DNA of 64,000 bases. Source: Bacillus sp. V2I10. GTDB taxonomy: Bacteria; Bacillota; Bacilli; Bacillales; Bacillaceae. Below, in pieces: positions 7,202-16,474 of this stretch. Made by a program: the position numbers and the translations under genes. Each line of letters opens with the position of its first letter. Position 1 is the stretch's first letter. The notes under the pieces are model-generated. The model was not told the DNA's origin. It searched no databases and worked only from the letters and a program-made list of their open reading frames with translations. The stretch is from contig NZ_JAUSYV010000001.1 of the NCBI RefSeq assembly GCF_030817055.1, forward strand, positions 140,001-204,000, given 5' to 3'.

Positions 7202-8917
7202 ATGCTGAAGCATTTTTTCGCCTATTACCGCCCTTATAAAGGGTTATTTTTGATTGATTTTACATGTGCGGTAATCGCCGGACTTCTCGAGCTCAGCTTC
7301 CCGCTGGTCGTCAATGCCTTTATTGACCGCCTCCTTCCAAGCGGAGACTGGAACCTGATTATCTGGGCATGCGCCGGATTGCTTTTGCTGTACATATTAA
7401 ACACAGTCCTTCAATACGTTGTCACCTACTGGGGGCACATGCTTGGAATCAACATAGAGACCGATATGCGCAAAAAGCTGTTTGAGCATATTCAAAAGCT
7501 TTCCTTTCGCTTTTTTGATAATACGAAAACCGGGCATTTAATTTCACGCCTTACAAATGATTTAATGGAAATCGGTGAACTTGCCCATCACGGCCCAGAA
7601 GATTTATTTATAGCTGTAATGACATTAATCGGAGCTTTTTCTGTGATGCTTGTTATTAATGTAAAGCTCGCGCTGCTGACATTCTTAGTCATCCCATTCC
7701 TCCTTTTCCTTGCCATTTATTTTAATAATAAAATGACAGGTGCGATTCATCAGCTCTATACAGACGTTGCTGATTTCAGCGCACGTGTTGAAAACAACGT
7801 CAGCGGAATTCGCGTTGTGCAGGCTTTCGGAAATGAAAGATTTGAGAAAGCCCAGTTTCAGGAAAACAACCTGCGCTTCCGCTTATCAAAACTGCTCGCT
7901 TATAAAATTATGGCTATGAACTTATCAATCAGCTACTTCCTTATGCGCCTTGTCACACTGTTTGTCTTAGTGTGCGGCACTTGGTTCGTGATTCAAAATG
8001 AGCTTTCCTACGGTGAGTTCATCGGCTTTGTCCTGTTAACGAATGTTCTTTTCCGTCCGATTGAAAAGATCAACGCCATCATCGAAAGCTATCCGAAAGG
8101 AATCGCCGGATTTAAGCGTTATATTGAATTGATTGATACAGAACCCGACATTGAAGATAAACCGGATGCAGCTGACGCTTTATCATTAACCGGGGATATT
8201 CGCTATGAAGGTGTATCTTTTGGTTATCAGAATGAGGACAATGTATTAAACGAAATTGATTTAACGATTCATGCCGGAGAGACCGTTGCATTTGTAGGCC
8301 CCTCCGGCGCCGGGAAAACGACGTTATGCAGTCTTCTTCCCCGATTTTATGAAGTAAGCGAAGGCCGAATTATGATTGATGGCACGGATATCCGCGACTT
8401 GACTCTTCACTCTCTGCGGAGGCAAATCGGAATTGTACAGCAGGATGTGTTCCTTTTTTCCGGAACGATGAGAGAAAACATTGCTTATGGCAAGCTTGAT
8501 GCAACGGAGCATGACATAAGGCTTGCAGCGAAGCATGCACAATTAGAAGAGCTGATTTATTCTCTTCCAAACGGGCTTGATACGGTAATTGGAGAGCGCG
8601 GCGTCAAATTATCCGGCGGACAAAAGCAGCGCTTGTCTATTGCAAGAATGTTCCTTAAGAATCCTCCAATTCTTATACTTGATGAAGCGACCTCCGCCCT
8701 TGATACCGAGACGGAAAAAGCCATTCAGGAATCTCTGGCAAAGCTGTCTGCAGGCAGGACAACACTTGTCATCACCCACAGGCTCGCAACGATTAAGAAC
8801 GCAGACAGAATCATTGTGGTAAATAAAGAGGGCATTGCTGAGCAGGGTTCACATGATGAACTGATGGCAGAAGGGAAAGGGTACCGCAGACTTTATGAAG
8901 CTCAGTTTCAGTCTTAA
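7202..8917 (+). CDS. ABC exporter half-transporter (membrane domain fused to ATPase, YgaD-like)
   Basis: A 571-aa MsbA/LmrA-type half-transporter that would act as a dimer to export lipids or drugs. Six transmembrane helices occupy residues about 15-310. The ATPase domain follows with Walker A (GPSGAGKTT), signature (LSGGQKQR), Walker B (ILILDEATSALD) and the switch histidine (VITHRLATIK). ATG 7202 is chosen because the N-terminus MLKHFFAYYRPYKGLF is typical; the longer GTG start would add 17 atypical residues. The ribosome site there is weak. It resembles B. subtilis YgaD. Substrate unknown. Confidence 0.85.
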   Translation: MLKHFFAYYRPYKGLFLIDFTCAVIAGLLELSFPLVVNAFIDRLLPSGDWNLIIWACAGLLLLYILNTVLQYVVTYWGHMLGINIETDMRKKLFEHIQKLSFRFFDNTKTGHLISRLTNDLMEIGELAHHGPEDLFIAVMTLIGAFSVMLVINVKLALLTFLVIPFLLFLAIYFNNKMTGAIHQLYTDVADFSARVENNVSGIRVVQAFGNERFEKAQFQENNLRFRLSKLLAYKIMAMNLSISYFLMRLVTLFVLVCGTWFVIQNELSYGEFIGFVLLTNVLFRPIEKINAIIESYPKGIAGFKRYIELIDTEPDIEDKPDAADALSLTGDIRYEGVSFGYQNEDNVLNEIDLTIHAGETVAFVGPSGAGKTTLCSLLPRFYEVSEGRIMIDGTDIRDLTLHSLRRQIGIVQQDVFLFSGTMRENIAYGKLDATEHDIRLAAKHAQLEELIYSLPNGLDTVIGERGVKLSGGQKQRLSIARMFLKNPPILILDEATSALDTETEKAIQESLAKLSAGRTTLVITHRLATIKNADRIIVVNKEGIAEQGSHDELMAEGKGYRRLYEAQFQS

Positions 8918-8928
8918 TGAGGAAATCA

Positions 8929-9020
8929 GCTGAAAACTTTGGATTTCGACTGCAAAAATTCCGATTTTAACTGATAAATTCTAAAAATGGCTGATAAGTG
9001 AAAATGGCAGCCCTGATAGA
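8929..9020. repeat. Degenerate 20-22-bp periodic repeat after the ABC exporter gene
   Basis: CTG(A/C)(A/T)A-type units start at 8930, 8950, 8971, 8991 and 9013. Each begins CTG followed by A-rich then T-rich sequence. They are related in style to the 21-bp arrays at 40.7-41.0 kb. Confidence 0.5.
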
Positions 9021-9024
9021 AGAC

Positions 9025-9059
9025 AAAAAGCTGATCCGTCACCCGGATCAGCTTTTTTT
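9025..9059. terminator. Bidirectional terminator
   Basis: Stem AAAAAGCTGATCCG with its complement, flanked by A and T runs. It serves the ABC exporter (+) and the dioxygenase (-) genes, which converge here. Confidence 0.85.
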
Positions 9060-10035
9060 AGCTCAATTTTGTATTCAAAGGCTTCAATTTTGCCTCAATT
9101 TCTGCACGGCGGTTTTCAAGGAACGGCGGCAGGGCAAGTGACTCTCCTAAGTGATTCAATTCTTCATCTGTATCAAATCCTGGCCCATCTGTTGCAAGCT
9201 CGAACAGAATGCCATTCGGCTCTCTGAAGTACAGAGAACGGAAATAAAAACGGTCTACAAATCCTGAGCTTGGAATTCTCTCAGATTTCAGTTTTTCAAT
9301 CCATTTATGCATTTCCTCTTCATTGTCCACACGGAACGCAACGTGATGTACGCCTCCGCGGCCGAGACGTTCTTGAGGAAGGTCGAGGCGTTCTTCAATG
9401 TGAACTTCTGCTCCTGATCCGCCTTCACCTGTTTCAAATACTAAAATTTCAGGCTGTCCAGGCACGTCGGATGGATAGCTTCCTTTTGCTCTAAAGCCCA
9501 GAATGTCTGTTAAAATTTCAATTGTTCTCTCCGGCACTGCTACCGTTAACTTCACAGGTCCAAGTCCAATGATGGCGAACTCGGCTGGAACCTGACTTTT
9601 ATCCCAAGGCTGTCCTCCGGCAACTCCAGCGTTATTTTCATCAGAAACCAAGATCAGGCGCTGTCCTTCAAAGTCCTTGAATGACAAAGTTTGGCGGTAA
9701 CCTGCTTGAACAATTTCGCTGTGTTCCACATCATATTCTTCAAACCTTTGTTTCCAAAAGCTTAATGCCTTGTCATTTCGCACACGCAGCGAGGTTGCCG
9801 ATATACTGTTGACCCCTTCGTGCACGCGTCCTGCATTTGGAATTTCAAAGAAGGTAAGCTCCGTACCCGGATTTCCCTTCTCATCTCCATAAAATAGATG
9901 ATAAACAGATACATCATCCTGGTTAACGGTTTTCTTTATTAATCTTAAACCTAACGTCTTTGTATAAAACTCGTAGTTTTCAGGTGCTTTAGCTGTAATG
10001 GCCGATACATGGTGAATGCCTTTTAATGGCTGCAT
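9058..10035 (-). CDS. Ring-cleaving dioxygenase, glyoxalase superfamily (MhqA/MhqO-like)
   Basis: A 325-aa extradiol-type dioxygenase with two glyoxalase/VOC modules. Metal-ligand candidates are His in KGIHHVSAI, His in GGVHHVAFR and Glu in GILFELATD. Proteins of this family in B. subtilis (MhqA, MhqE, MhqO) open quinone or catechol rings during thiol-reactive stress. ATG 10035 is chosen because GGAGGG lies six bases upstream; two earlier in-frame ATGs overlap or precede that site. A consensus promoter and an MhqR-type operator sit directly upstream, which supports the role. A paralogue with the same operator is at 19743-20672. Confidence 0.85.
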   Translation of the reverse strand: MQPLKGIHHVSAITAKAPENYEFYTKTLGLRLIKKTVNQDDVSVYHLFYGDEKGNPGTELTFFEIPNAGRVHEGVNSISATSLRVRNDKALSFWKQRFEEYDVEHSEIVQAGYRQTLSFKDFEGQRLILVSDENNAGVAGGQPWDKSQVPAEFAIIGLGPVKLTVAVPERTIEILTDILGFRAKGSYPSDVPGQPEILVFETGEGGSGAEVHIEERLDLPQERLGRGGVHHVAFRVDNEEEMHKWIEKLKSERIPSSGFVDRFYFRSLYFREPNGILFELATDGPGFDTDEELNHLGESLALPPFLENRRAEIEAKLKPLNTKLS

Positions 10036-10053
10036 GTTCATCCCTCCAAACAA

Positions 10054-10071
10054 TATCTTGAATTCGAGATA
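10054..10071. promoter_or_regulatory. MhqR-type operator
   Basis: TATCTTGAATTCGAGATA is an almost perfect palindrome matching the known B. subtilis MhqR box (TATCTCGAATTCGAGATA) except for one base. It lies between the promoter and the ribosome binding site of the dioxygenase gene. Confidence 0.8.
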
Positions 10072-10085
10072 ATTTCTATACTTAC

Positions 10086-10114
10086 AATATACACACTCTG
10101 TTTAGTAATGTCAA
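10086..10114 (-). promoter_or_regulatory. Sigma-A promoter of dioxygenase gene
   Basis: On the minus strand TTGACA (10114-10109), 17-bp spacer, TATATT (10091-10086), immediately upstream of the MhqR-type operator. Confidence 0.8.
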
Positions 10115-10276
10115 ATTATAGTCGGCTTATTCCTGATGAGCAATGGCCGAAGGCAGCTGGAAAAAGGCTTTTCACCCCTGCATTTTGTATCCAATCCCAT
10201 CTCTTCCCTTTTAAATGTTGGAAAAAGTTTCATATTTTGCTAGTATCAAAGAGGAATGTTTTTTAGGAGGGATCTC

Positions 10277-11224
10277 ATGAGCTCTGGAGATGACAAGAGA
10301 CGGAAAAACTTGAAGGTCATTCAGTTTGATAAGGATAAAAACAGTTTAATTGAAACCTTGCAGCCTAAGGAAACATTTGAAGATGTCGGGGGGCTTGAGG
10401 ATGTCAAAAAGCGGATCCGCATGGACTTTATCATGCCCATCCAATCTCCTGAGTTTTTTCAGGCATACGGAAAAACCGGAGGGGGAAGCTTGCTGTTGTA
10501 CGGTCCTCCGGGATGCGGAAAGACTTTCCTTGCTAAAGCGATAGCCGGTGAAATCGATGCCAGCTTCATTCACCTGGAGCTGCAAGCTATTCTCTCAATG
10601 TATGTAGGCCAAAGCGAACACAATTTGCATGATATTTTTGAAAAAGCACGAGAGCAAAAACCGTGCGTTCTATTTATTGATGAATTGGATGCGCTGGGAG
10701 GCAATCGTCACCGCATGAGCCAGCATCATGACCGTGTGCTTGTGAATCAGCTGCTAGTTGAGCTTGACGGCCTCCAATCTTTTAACGATCAGGTATATAT
10801 TATCGGAGCCACGAACACCCCGTGGTACCTGGATCCTGCCCTTCGCCGTCCAGGAAGATTTAATTCGCTGTTATTTATTCCGCCGCCGTCTGAGCAGGAA
10901 CGTGAGCTGATTCTTTCAATCAAAACAAAAAATAAGCCTCAGGATAAGCTTGATTTGTCTAAAATAGCAAAGGTCACCGGCCATTTCTCAGGCGCTGATT
11001 TAACACAGGTAATCGATGATGCTATCTCAAAAGCGATTGAGCGTTCACTTGAACAAGGATCCCTTCAGCCAATGTCCAATACTGATTTGCTGAAGTCAGC
11101 TAAAGATCGTAATCCTACAACACTTGAATGGTTTGCCACGGCAAAAAATTACGCTACCTTCAGCGATACAAATAAAGATTACAAGAATGTGCTTCACTAC
11201 ATGAAGACACACGGAATCAGGTAA
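10277..11224 (+). CDS. AAA+ ATPase (CDC48/FtsH-like single ring domain)
   Basis: A 315-aa classical AAA ATPase. Visible are FEDVGGLEDVKKRI, Walker A (GPPGCGKT), Walker B (VLFIDELDALGG), sensor 1 (IIGATNTP), arginine fingers (RRPGRF) and a C-terminal lid with SGADLTQV. There is no protease domain and no N-domain of known type (only about 30 residues precede the module), so it probably remodels or unfolds a partner. ATG 10277 has AGGAGGG six bases upstream. The next gene starts 3 bp after its stop and encodes a TPR membrane protein, its likely partner or adaptor. Confidence 0.85.
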   Translation: MSSGDDKRRKNLKVIQFDKDKNSLIETLQPKETFEDVGGLEDVKKRIRMDFIMPIQSPEFFQAYGKTGGGSLLLYGPPGCGKTFLAKAIAGEIDASFIHLELQAILSMYVGQSEHNLHDIFEKAREQKPCVLFIDELDALGGNRHRMSQHHDRVLVNQLLVELDGLQSFNDQVYIIGATNTPWYLDPALRRPGRFNSLLFIPPPSEQERELILSIKTKNKPQDKLDLSKIAKVTGHFSGADLTQVIDDAISKAIERSLEQGSLQPMSNTDLLKSAKDRNPTTLEWFATAKNYATFSDTNKDYKNVLHYMKTHGIR

Positions 11225-11227
11225 GAC

Positions 11228-12196
11228 ATGATTAATTGGCAGATTCAGACAATCGAGCGCATTAAAAAGCTCAGAGACTGGAGAAGATATGATGAAGCAA
11301 TAGAAGACGCACAGAACCTCATCGCATCAGATCCGGAAATCGCCCATTTCTATTCAATTCTGGCACATGTTTATTCTCTTAAAGAAGACTTTGAATCAGC
11401 GATTCACTTTTCAAAAGAAGCATTAAAAAAAGACCCTGAGGATTACACAGGCAACTTTCTGCTTGTCAGCTCTTATTATCAAAGCGGGGATATGAAATCC
11501 TTTGATCACGCTGTTGAAGATGCGCTGCGGATATATCCCGATGTTGCTCATTTCTATTATTTAAAAGCTCTGAGAGCCTTTCAAAAGAACAAGCTCAAGG
11601 ACTCACTTATGCTGATGGAGAGCGCTCTTGCCCATGAGAGCGAAGATCCTGTTTACCTTGCAGCCTACAGTGATTTCCTGCTGCTTTCCAACAAGAAGAA
11701 AGAATCGAGGGAATTCGAAAGGATCGCCTTAGAAAAAAATGAGAATGATCCGCACGTCTTCTATTCTTTGGCCAATACTGCTTTTAATCGCGGAGACTTC
11801 AAGCAGGCCAGAGAGCTGAGCCGGCTTGCTGCCGAAATAGAGCCTGAGGAAGAAACATACAGAGAGCAATATCTGGAATTATTAAAAACGGCCTATCCCA
11901 TTCACACGTTTTTCCTCCGAATTATACAGGTTAATTCCTTTCTGAGAAGAAGATCAGCCGTCTTATTTTGGATCATCATGATTTTTATCTTTTTTGCCTT
12001 TAACCCGCTATTTTGGCTGTACCTTTTATTCACGTTGTGTCCATACTATGTCAGCAATTACATAACAGGGCTGCTTGTCAGGCGGAAGTTCGGGATTACC
12101 CGAAGGAGGCAGGAGGTCAACATTTCAACCGCCATTCTTACTGGGTTATTCATCATATTGATTGGTATGGGCGCAGTATCTATCTTCATGGAATAA
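11228..12196 (+). CDS. TPR-repeat protein with C-terminal membrane helices
   Basis: A 322-aa protein. Residues about 1-225 form tandem tetratricopeptide-type helices (e.g. IAHFYSILAHVYSLKEDFESAI and ENDPHVFYSLANTAFNRGDFKQA). Two to three hydrophobic segments follow (AVLFWIIMIFIFFAFNPLFW, and ILTGLFIILIGMGAVSIFM at the end). The topology suggests a cytosolic TPR scaffold anchored in the membrane. It is separated from the AAA ATPase stop by only 3 bp, so the two are expressed together. I know no assigned function for this pair. Confidence 0.8.
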   Translation: MINWQIQTIERIKKLRDWRRYDEAIEDAQNLIASDPEIAHFYSILAHVYSLKEDFESAIHFSKEALKKDPEDYTGNFLLVSSYYQSGDMKSFDHAVEDALRIYPDVAHFYYLKALRAFQKNKLKDSLMLMESALAHESEDPVYLAAYSDFLLLSNKKKESREFERIALEKNENDPHVFYSLANTAFNRGDFKQARELSRLAAEIEPEEETYREQYLELLKTAYPIHTFFLRIIQVNSFLRRRSAVLFWIIMIFIFFAFNPLFWLYLLFTLCPYYVSNYITGLLVRRKFGITRRRQEVNISTAILTGLFIILIGMGAVSIFME

Positions 12197-12201
12197 GTCA
12201 T

Positions 12202-12230
12202 GACCTTTTTATAAAGGTCTATTTTTCTTT
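12202..12230 (+). terminator. Terminator of AAA-TPR operon
   Basis: Short stem GACCTTT/AAAGGTC followed by TATTTTTCTTTT. Confidence 0.65.
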
Positions 12231-12298
12231 TCCGGCACATTCTGGACGTTTCACTTTTTAATTGATCGGGGTATGGTAAAAAAAGAGAGGTGATTCGT

Positions 12299-12745
12299 GT
12301 GCCATTTAATGACGATGAGGACTTTGAAAACACGGATTTCCGAAAGCATCCAGAGAAATACCGCGTTGGCAGAGGCGAACAGGGTGTCCTGCTTGTAGAA
12401 CCCTATAAAAGTGAAATCTTGCCTTATTGGCGCTTTAAAACTCCTGAGATTGCAAAGGAATCCTCTGAAAAAATTTATCATCTTTTTCTTGAATACAAAG
12501 ATAACGATGACTTTGTCGGTATGGACATGGCGAGGAAATTTCTGCAAATGGGCTACACACGGGCAAGAAGATATGCCAATTATAAAGGCGGACGTAAGTA
12601 TAAAGAAGATGGAAACATCCACAAACGGGAAATTGACGAGGAAAAAGCCAAGTCTGCAGCAATCTTCAAAGAAATGTGGATGGCAGTCAGAGAAAACAAG
12701 GAATATTTGGAATTAAAGAAAGAGCATCAGAAAAAGTATGGTTAA
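12299..12745 (+). CDS. DUF4385 family protein
   Basis: A 148-aa, highly charged cytosolic protein that I place in the DUF4385 family from its FRKHPEKYRVGRGEQGVL opening, the central MDMARKFLQMGYTRARRYANYKGG and the Lys/Glu-rich C-terminus. Such proteins occur in bacilli and phages with no assigned role. The start is taken as GTG 12299, six bases after GAGGTG; a GTG three codons earlier overlaps the ribosome site. Monocistronic. Confidence 0.7.
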   Translation: MPFNDDEDFENTDFRKHPEKYRVGRGEQGVLLVEPYKSEILPYWRFKTPEIAKESSEKIYHLFLEYKDNDDFVGMDMARKFLQMGYTRARRYANYKGGRKYKEDGNIHKREIDEEKAKSAAIFKEMWMAVRENKEYLELKKEHQKKYG

Positions 12746-12780
12746 AAAAGCCTATCATTGTCAGACAATGATAGGCTTTT
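12745..12780. terminator. Bidirectional terminator between DUF4385 gene and mtlD
   Basis: 16-bp perfect stem (AAAAGCCTATCATTGT and complement) with a 3-nt loop and T-runs on both strands. Confidence 0.9.
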
Positions 12781-12784
12781 CCCT

Positions 12785-13915
12785 TTACAGCTTATGATAT
12801 TTTTCTACAACAAGGCCGATCAGCGGATGATTTTCAGGAAGCTGTGAAACCTCCTGCATTGCACCCGAAATGCCCTTTTCTTGAATCAGCTGCTGAATTT
12901 CAACCGCTTCTACATCTTTTTCAAAATCATATTTTAGACATGCTGCAATACCGGCTGCAAGATCATCAGGCGTAACCCCTTTTTCAAGCAGTCTTCTCGC
13001 AGGTGCTACAAGACGGTCATCAAAGCCTAATTTACGTTTTGGAGATCTTCCTACTCGAGTGACCTCATCTGAAATGTGTTTATTTTCAAATCTGGCAATG
13101 ATTTTTTTTACGTATTTCGAATGCTCTCCCTCGTCAAAGCCATACTCTTTTACAAGCAGCGTGCTTGTCTCATTCAGAGCACCTTCCACAAGGCTGCGAA
13201 CCTCTCTATCTTCAATGGCTTCCTTAACGGTAGCGAGTCCTTTTTGATACCCTGCGTATGCAGTCACAGCATGACCTGTATTTACGGTGAAAAGTTTGCG
13301 CTCAATATACGGAATAAGATCGTCAACGTAAGTGACTTCCTGTATAGAAGGCATATTTCCCTTTACCTTTGATTGCTCAATGACCCATTCAAAGAAAGGT
13401 TCTACTGATACACTTAGAAGATCCTCGTTTTCCTGAATAGGTACGATGCGGTCAACTGCAGAATTAGGAAAACCGATCAGCTCTGAGACGGCATGCTGCT
13501 CTTCCTCATTTAGGTGCTTGAAGATCTCACTCTTCAAATGGTCCGTTCCGCCAATCATATTTTCACAGGCAATCACATTTGCTTCTGTCTTTTTCTCTTT
13601 GAGGCCTAGAGCGATTGTTTTCGCAACAAACTTTAGAATGTTTGGTCCCACCGCAGTTGTGATCAGGTCTGCTTCTGCAATCTTTGCGATGACTTCTTCT
13701 GGATTCTCATTGCTGTTGATTCCTTTCACACCTGAAACAATAAAGGACTCAAACTTATCAGAAGCTAATCTGACTTCATACTTTCCTTTTTCATTTAAAG
13801 CGTCAATGACATCTTTATTGATATCAGCAAAATAGACCTCATACCCAGCTCCGCTAAGCAAAGCTCCAATAAAACCGCGGCCGATGTTCCCTGCTCCAAA
13901 ATGTACGGCAATCAT
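12785..13915 (-). CDS. mtlD: Mannitol-1-phosphate 5-dehydrogenase
   Basis: A 376-aa NAD-dependent enzyme converting mannitol-1-phosphate to fructose-6-phosphate. The N-terminal dinucleotide-binding motif HFGAGNIGRGFIG is complete, and the conserved polyol-dehydrogenase core (KLFTVNTGHAVTAYAGY, with the catalytic Lys and His) is present. The ATG follows the mtlF stop by one base, with GAGGAG upstream. It is the last gene of mtlA-mtlR-mtlF-mtlD, the gene order also found in Geobacillus. Confidence 0.95.
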   Translation of the reverse strand: MIAVHFGAGNIGRGFIGALLSGAGYEVYFADINKDVIDALNEKGKYEVRLASDKFESFIVSGVKGINSNENPEEVIAKIAEADLITTAVGPNILKFVAKTIALGLKEKKTEANVIACENMIGGTDHLKSEIFKHLNEEEQHAVSELIGFPNSAVDRIVPIQENEDLLSVSVEPFFEWVIEQSKVKGNMPSIQEVTYVDDLIPYIERKLFTVNTGHAVTAYAGYQKGLATVKEAIEDREVRSLVEGALNETSTLLVKEYGFDEGEHSKYVKKIIARFENKHISDEVTRVGRSPKRKLGFDDRLVAPARRLLEKGVTPDDLAAGIAACLKYDFEKDVEAVEIQQLIQEKGISGAMQEVSQLPENHPLIGLVVEKYHKL

Positions 13916-13916
13916 C

Positions 13917-14351
13917 TTAATTCTCCTCTTCAAATAAAGCAATCAGCTCTTGTTTTGAGGTTACTTCAACCAGTTTTTTCACGTTGTCCTCTTCTGAGCA
14001 AAGAATCGCAATCTTTGATAGAAGCTCCAGGTGCTCCCCGTCCTTGCCGGCAATTCCAAACAGAATCTTAGCATCTTCTCCTGTTCCGAAATCGACGCCT
14101 CCCGGAACTTGAACAATCGAGATTCCAGAGTGATTGACTTCTTTTTTAGCGTCTTCTGTGCCATGCGGAATGGCAACGCCATTTCCCATATAAGTCGTAG
14201 AAAGCTCTTCGCGCTGAAGCATTTTTTCTACATAGTCCTCGTTAACATATCCGTTCTCAACCAGTAATTTTCCAGTTAAACGAATCGCTTCGTCCTTTGA
14301 TCCAATTGTTTGATTTAGGAGGATATTTGCCTCATCAAGTATTTTTTTCAT
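13917..14351 (-). CDS. mtlF: PTS mannitol-specific EIIA component
   Basis: A 144-aa phosphocarrier that takes phosphate from HPr and passes it to the EIIB domain(s) of MtlA. The phosphorylatable His is in the motif NGVAIPHGT. Normal family length. It lies between mtlR and mtlD with 1-12 bp gaps, so it is co-transcribed. Confidence 0.95.
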   Translation of the reverse strand: MKKILDEANILLNQTIGSKDEAIRLTGKLLVENGYVNEDYVEKMLQREELSTTYMGNGVAIPHGTEDAKKEVNHSGISIVQVPGGVDFGTGEDAKILFGIAGKDGEHLELLSKIAILCSEEDNVKKLVEVTSKQELIALFEEEN

Positions 14352-14363
14352 AGTCGCACTCTC

Positions 14364-16445
14364 CTATTTAATAAATTTTTGCGCAAGCCATTTGTGAAAA
14401 GTTTCATTTAATATGGCCGTTATCTTTGTACCATTGCCTGATTGAAAAAGCTGAAGGTTATCTTCTGTTTCGATCAATGTTGCACTGATCAGGCTTAAAA
14501 CCTCAAGCCCTGTATAAGAAAAATCTTCAGGTGCAAGCAGAAGAGCAAGGGTTTTCATCTCAATATCCCTGTTATCCATGCCCGGTACTGTATAAGGATG
14601 TTCAAGGTTAAAAAGAACGAAAACCGGCTTAACGTTGCAGGCATCCCGGCAATGATAAAGAGCGATTGAAGAATCCGGTATACCAAGTCCCCCTAGCTCT
14701 TCCCTCTTCAAAAGCTCGCTCGTCAGTGTTTCGGAATCTGTAATAAGACCCTGTTCCTTCAATACCTCTGCTGCTGAAAATAAAACGTCCCGGTGACTTC
14801 CATGATTCGAGAAATGGTAGACTCTGAAATGCCGGAGAAGCTCTTTAACGGTTTTTGATGCTTCTTCAAAGACATCGATTTTTTCAAGCAGATTGACCTC
14901 GCCTAAAGCCTCTGCATAGCTTGGATGTCTGCTCATTTTTTTAGATTTGGATGTGCTTTTTAATCGTTCGCGAATTTTTTCAGCCTCATGATCCGCAAGC
15001 AGCGGTCCGACCTGTATATAATCAGAAGAATCCAGCGGCAGACTGACGGTTGAAATGATTAAATCAAAGTCTTCCAAATTCAGTTTCTTCAATCCAATCA
15101 GCGATGATAAAGCTGTTTTAGTAATTTCAGGTATCTCTTTGTGTATCCTTGTCGCAAGCATCTTGGAGGATCCAATTCCGCTTGAGCAGACGATTAATGC
15201 TTTATATGAAAAGACCTGTCTCCTTTCCTCAAGGCTTGAACCAAAATGGAGGACGACAAAAGCCGTTTCGTCATCTGGAAAGACAAGGGAAGGAAAGACG
15301 AGTTCCAGCCCTTTTTTTACAGCCTCATAGAGCTTCGGGTAATTTTCTTTTGTCTCTTTGGCAAATGGGTTATGTGTGTAAATCCCGTCTTTCATTCGGT
15401 AATAAGCTGGTTCTAGATGTGAAATAAGTCCATTGTAAAGAGACTGATTATTTCTAAGCGGAGCGCCGAGTTCATCTGCAACGTATTCAATAAGCTGCTT
15501 CACATGCAGGGAGATTAAGGAATTTCTTTGTTCAAAGTTGAAATCTTCATTTTGCCTTCTCGCTCTTCGAAGATGAACAGCAATCTCCATGATTTCTTCT
15601 TCTGGAAGTGAGAGGCTGAACACATTCGTTAATTGCTCCCCAATCCTTGCGGCCATTTGAAATTCATCAAATTGAAGCACATCCTGCATATCCCTTTTCT
15701 CGCAGGACACTCGTTCTTGCTGCATCAGCCTTTTCACTGCAACACTTAAATGAATCAATAGGGAAAAATAAGCGTTATCCGCCATTTCATAGGGCATCAT
15801 TTCGAGGATCGGCTTCAATGCATCATCTGCTTTATTCAGATCACTGCTGGTTAAAAAGCCCAAATACGTTTGGCTTTCTGGTTCCCTTAGAGGATCCTTA
15901 TCAATAATCTGAATGAACTCCTGCTCATCAATCGTCTCCAGCAGCAATGCTTCAAGCAATCTTCTTTTTGCCGTTTCTTCCCCTGTAAGCAGAACCCCAA
16001 ATCCTCTTTTTCTTACTAATTCAAGCTGATAAGGTTCAATTTTCTTCTCCACGCGGTCTAAATCATGACTGATGGTTGCTGCAGAAACAAGCAGCTTTGA
16101 CGCAAGGGCATAGAGCTTCATTTGTTCTTTGGATTGAATTAATTCACTTATCAGCAAATACACCCGCTCATCCTGAAGGTAATCGTAGGAAGACTGCGAG
16201 GACAAGTCATTCCGCAGCCGGTCTATATCTTCCTTTAGACCAATCAGCTTCACCCCTTGCCCTGCCTTCTTCTCAATCACAATCCGGTAATTCTTCAGTG
16301 TATCTTCAAGCTTTTTCATTTCTCGGTGAATGGTTCTCGAACTCACCCCGACATCATTAGCAAGCGTGTGAACCGTAATGAAGCCTGGCTGTTCAAATAG
16401 CTGCTTTAAAATGTCCCGTTCTCTGGCTGTTATATACACTTTCAT
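14364..16445 (-). CDS. mtlR: Mannitol operon transcriptional activator MtlR
   Basis: A 693-aa BglG/LevR-type DNA-binding activator. In order: an HTH domain (VHTLANDVGVSSRTIHREMKKLE), a second HTH-like region, two PTS regulation domains (PRD1 near residues 190-290, PRD2 near 300-400 with HLSV and HFGSS-type His sites), an EIIB-Gat-like domain (KALIVCSSGIGSSKML, Cys) and a C-terminal EIIA-like domain (LGIPDSSIALYHCRD). Phosphorylation of these by the PTS couples mannitol supply to activation. The start at ATG 16445 (MKVYITARE) is preferred over an ATG two codons earlier. It sits inside the operon, unlike in B. subtilis where mtlR is unlinked. Confidence 0.93.
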   Translation of the reverse strand: MKVYITARERDILKQLFEQPGFITVHTLANDVGVSSRTIHREMKKLEDTLKNYRIVIEKKAGQGVKLIGLKEDIDRLRNDLSSQSSYDYLQDERVYLLISELIQSKEQMKLYALASKLLVSAATISHDLDRVEKKIEPYQLELVRKRGFGVLLTGEETAKRRLLEALLLETIDEQEFIQIIDKDPLREPESQTYLGFLTSSDLNKADDALKPILEMMPYEMADNAYFSLLIHLSVAVKRLMQQERVSCEKRDMQDVLQFDEFQMAARIGEQLTNVFSLSLPEEEIMEIAVHLRRARRQNEDFNFEQRNSLISLHVKQLIEYVADELGAPLRNNQSLYNGLISHLEPAYYRMKDGIYTHNPFAKETKENYPKLYEAVKKGLELVFPSLVFPDDETAFVVLHFGSSLEERRQVFSYKALIVCSSGIGSSKMLATRIHKEIPEITKTALSSLIGLKKLNLEDFDLIISTVSLPLDSSDYIQVGPLLADHEAEKIRERLKSTSKSKKMSRHPSYAEALGEVNLLEKIDVFEEASKTVKELLRHFRVYHFSNHGSHRDVLFSAAEVLKEQGLITDSETLTSELLKREELGGLGIPDSSIALYHCRDACNVKPVFVLFNLEHPYTVPGMDNRDIEMKTLALLLAPEDFSYTGLEVLSLISATLIETEDNLQLFQSGNGTKITAILNETFHKWLAQKFIK

Positions 16446-16474
16446 CACCATCCCTGCTTATCTAAGCAAACGGA

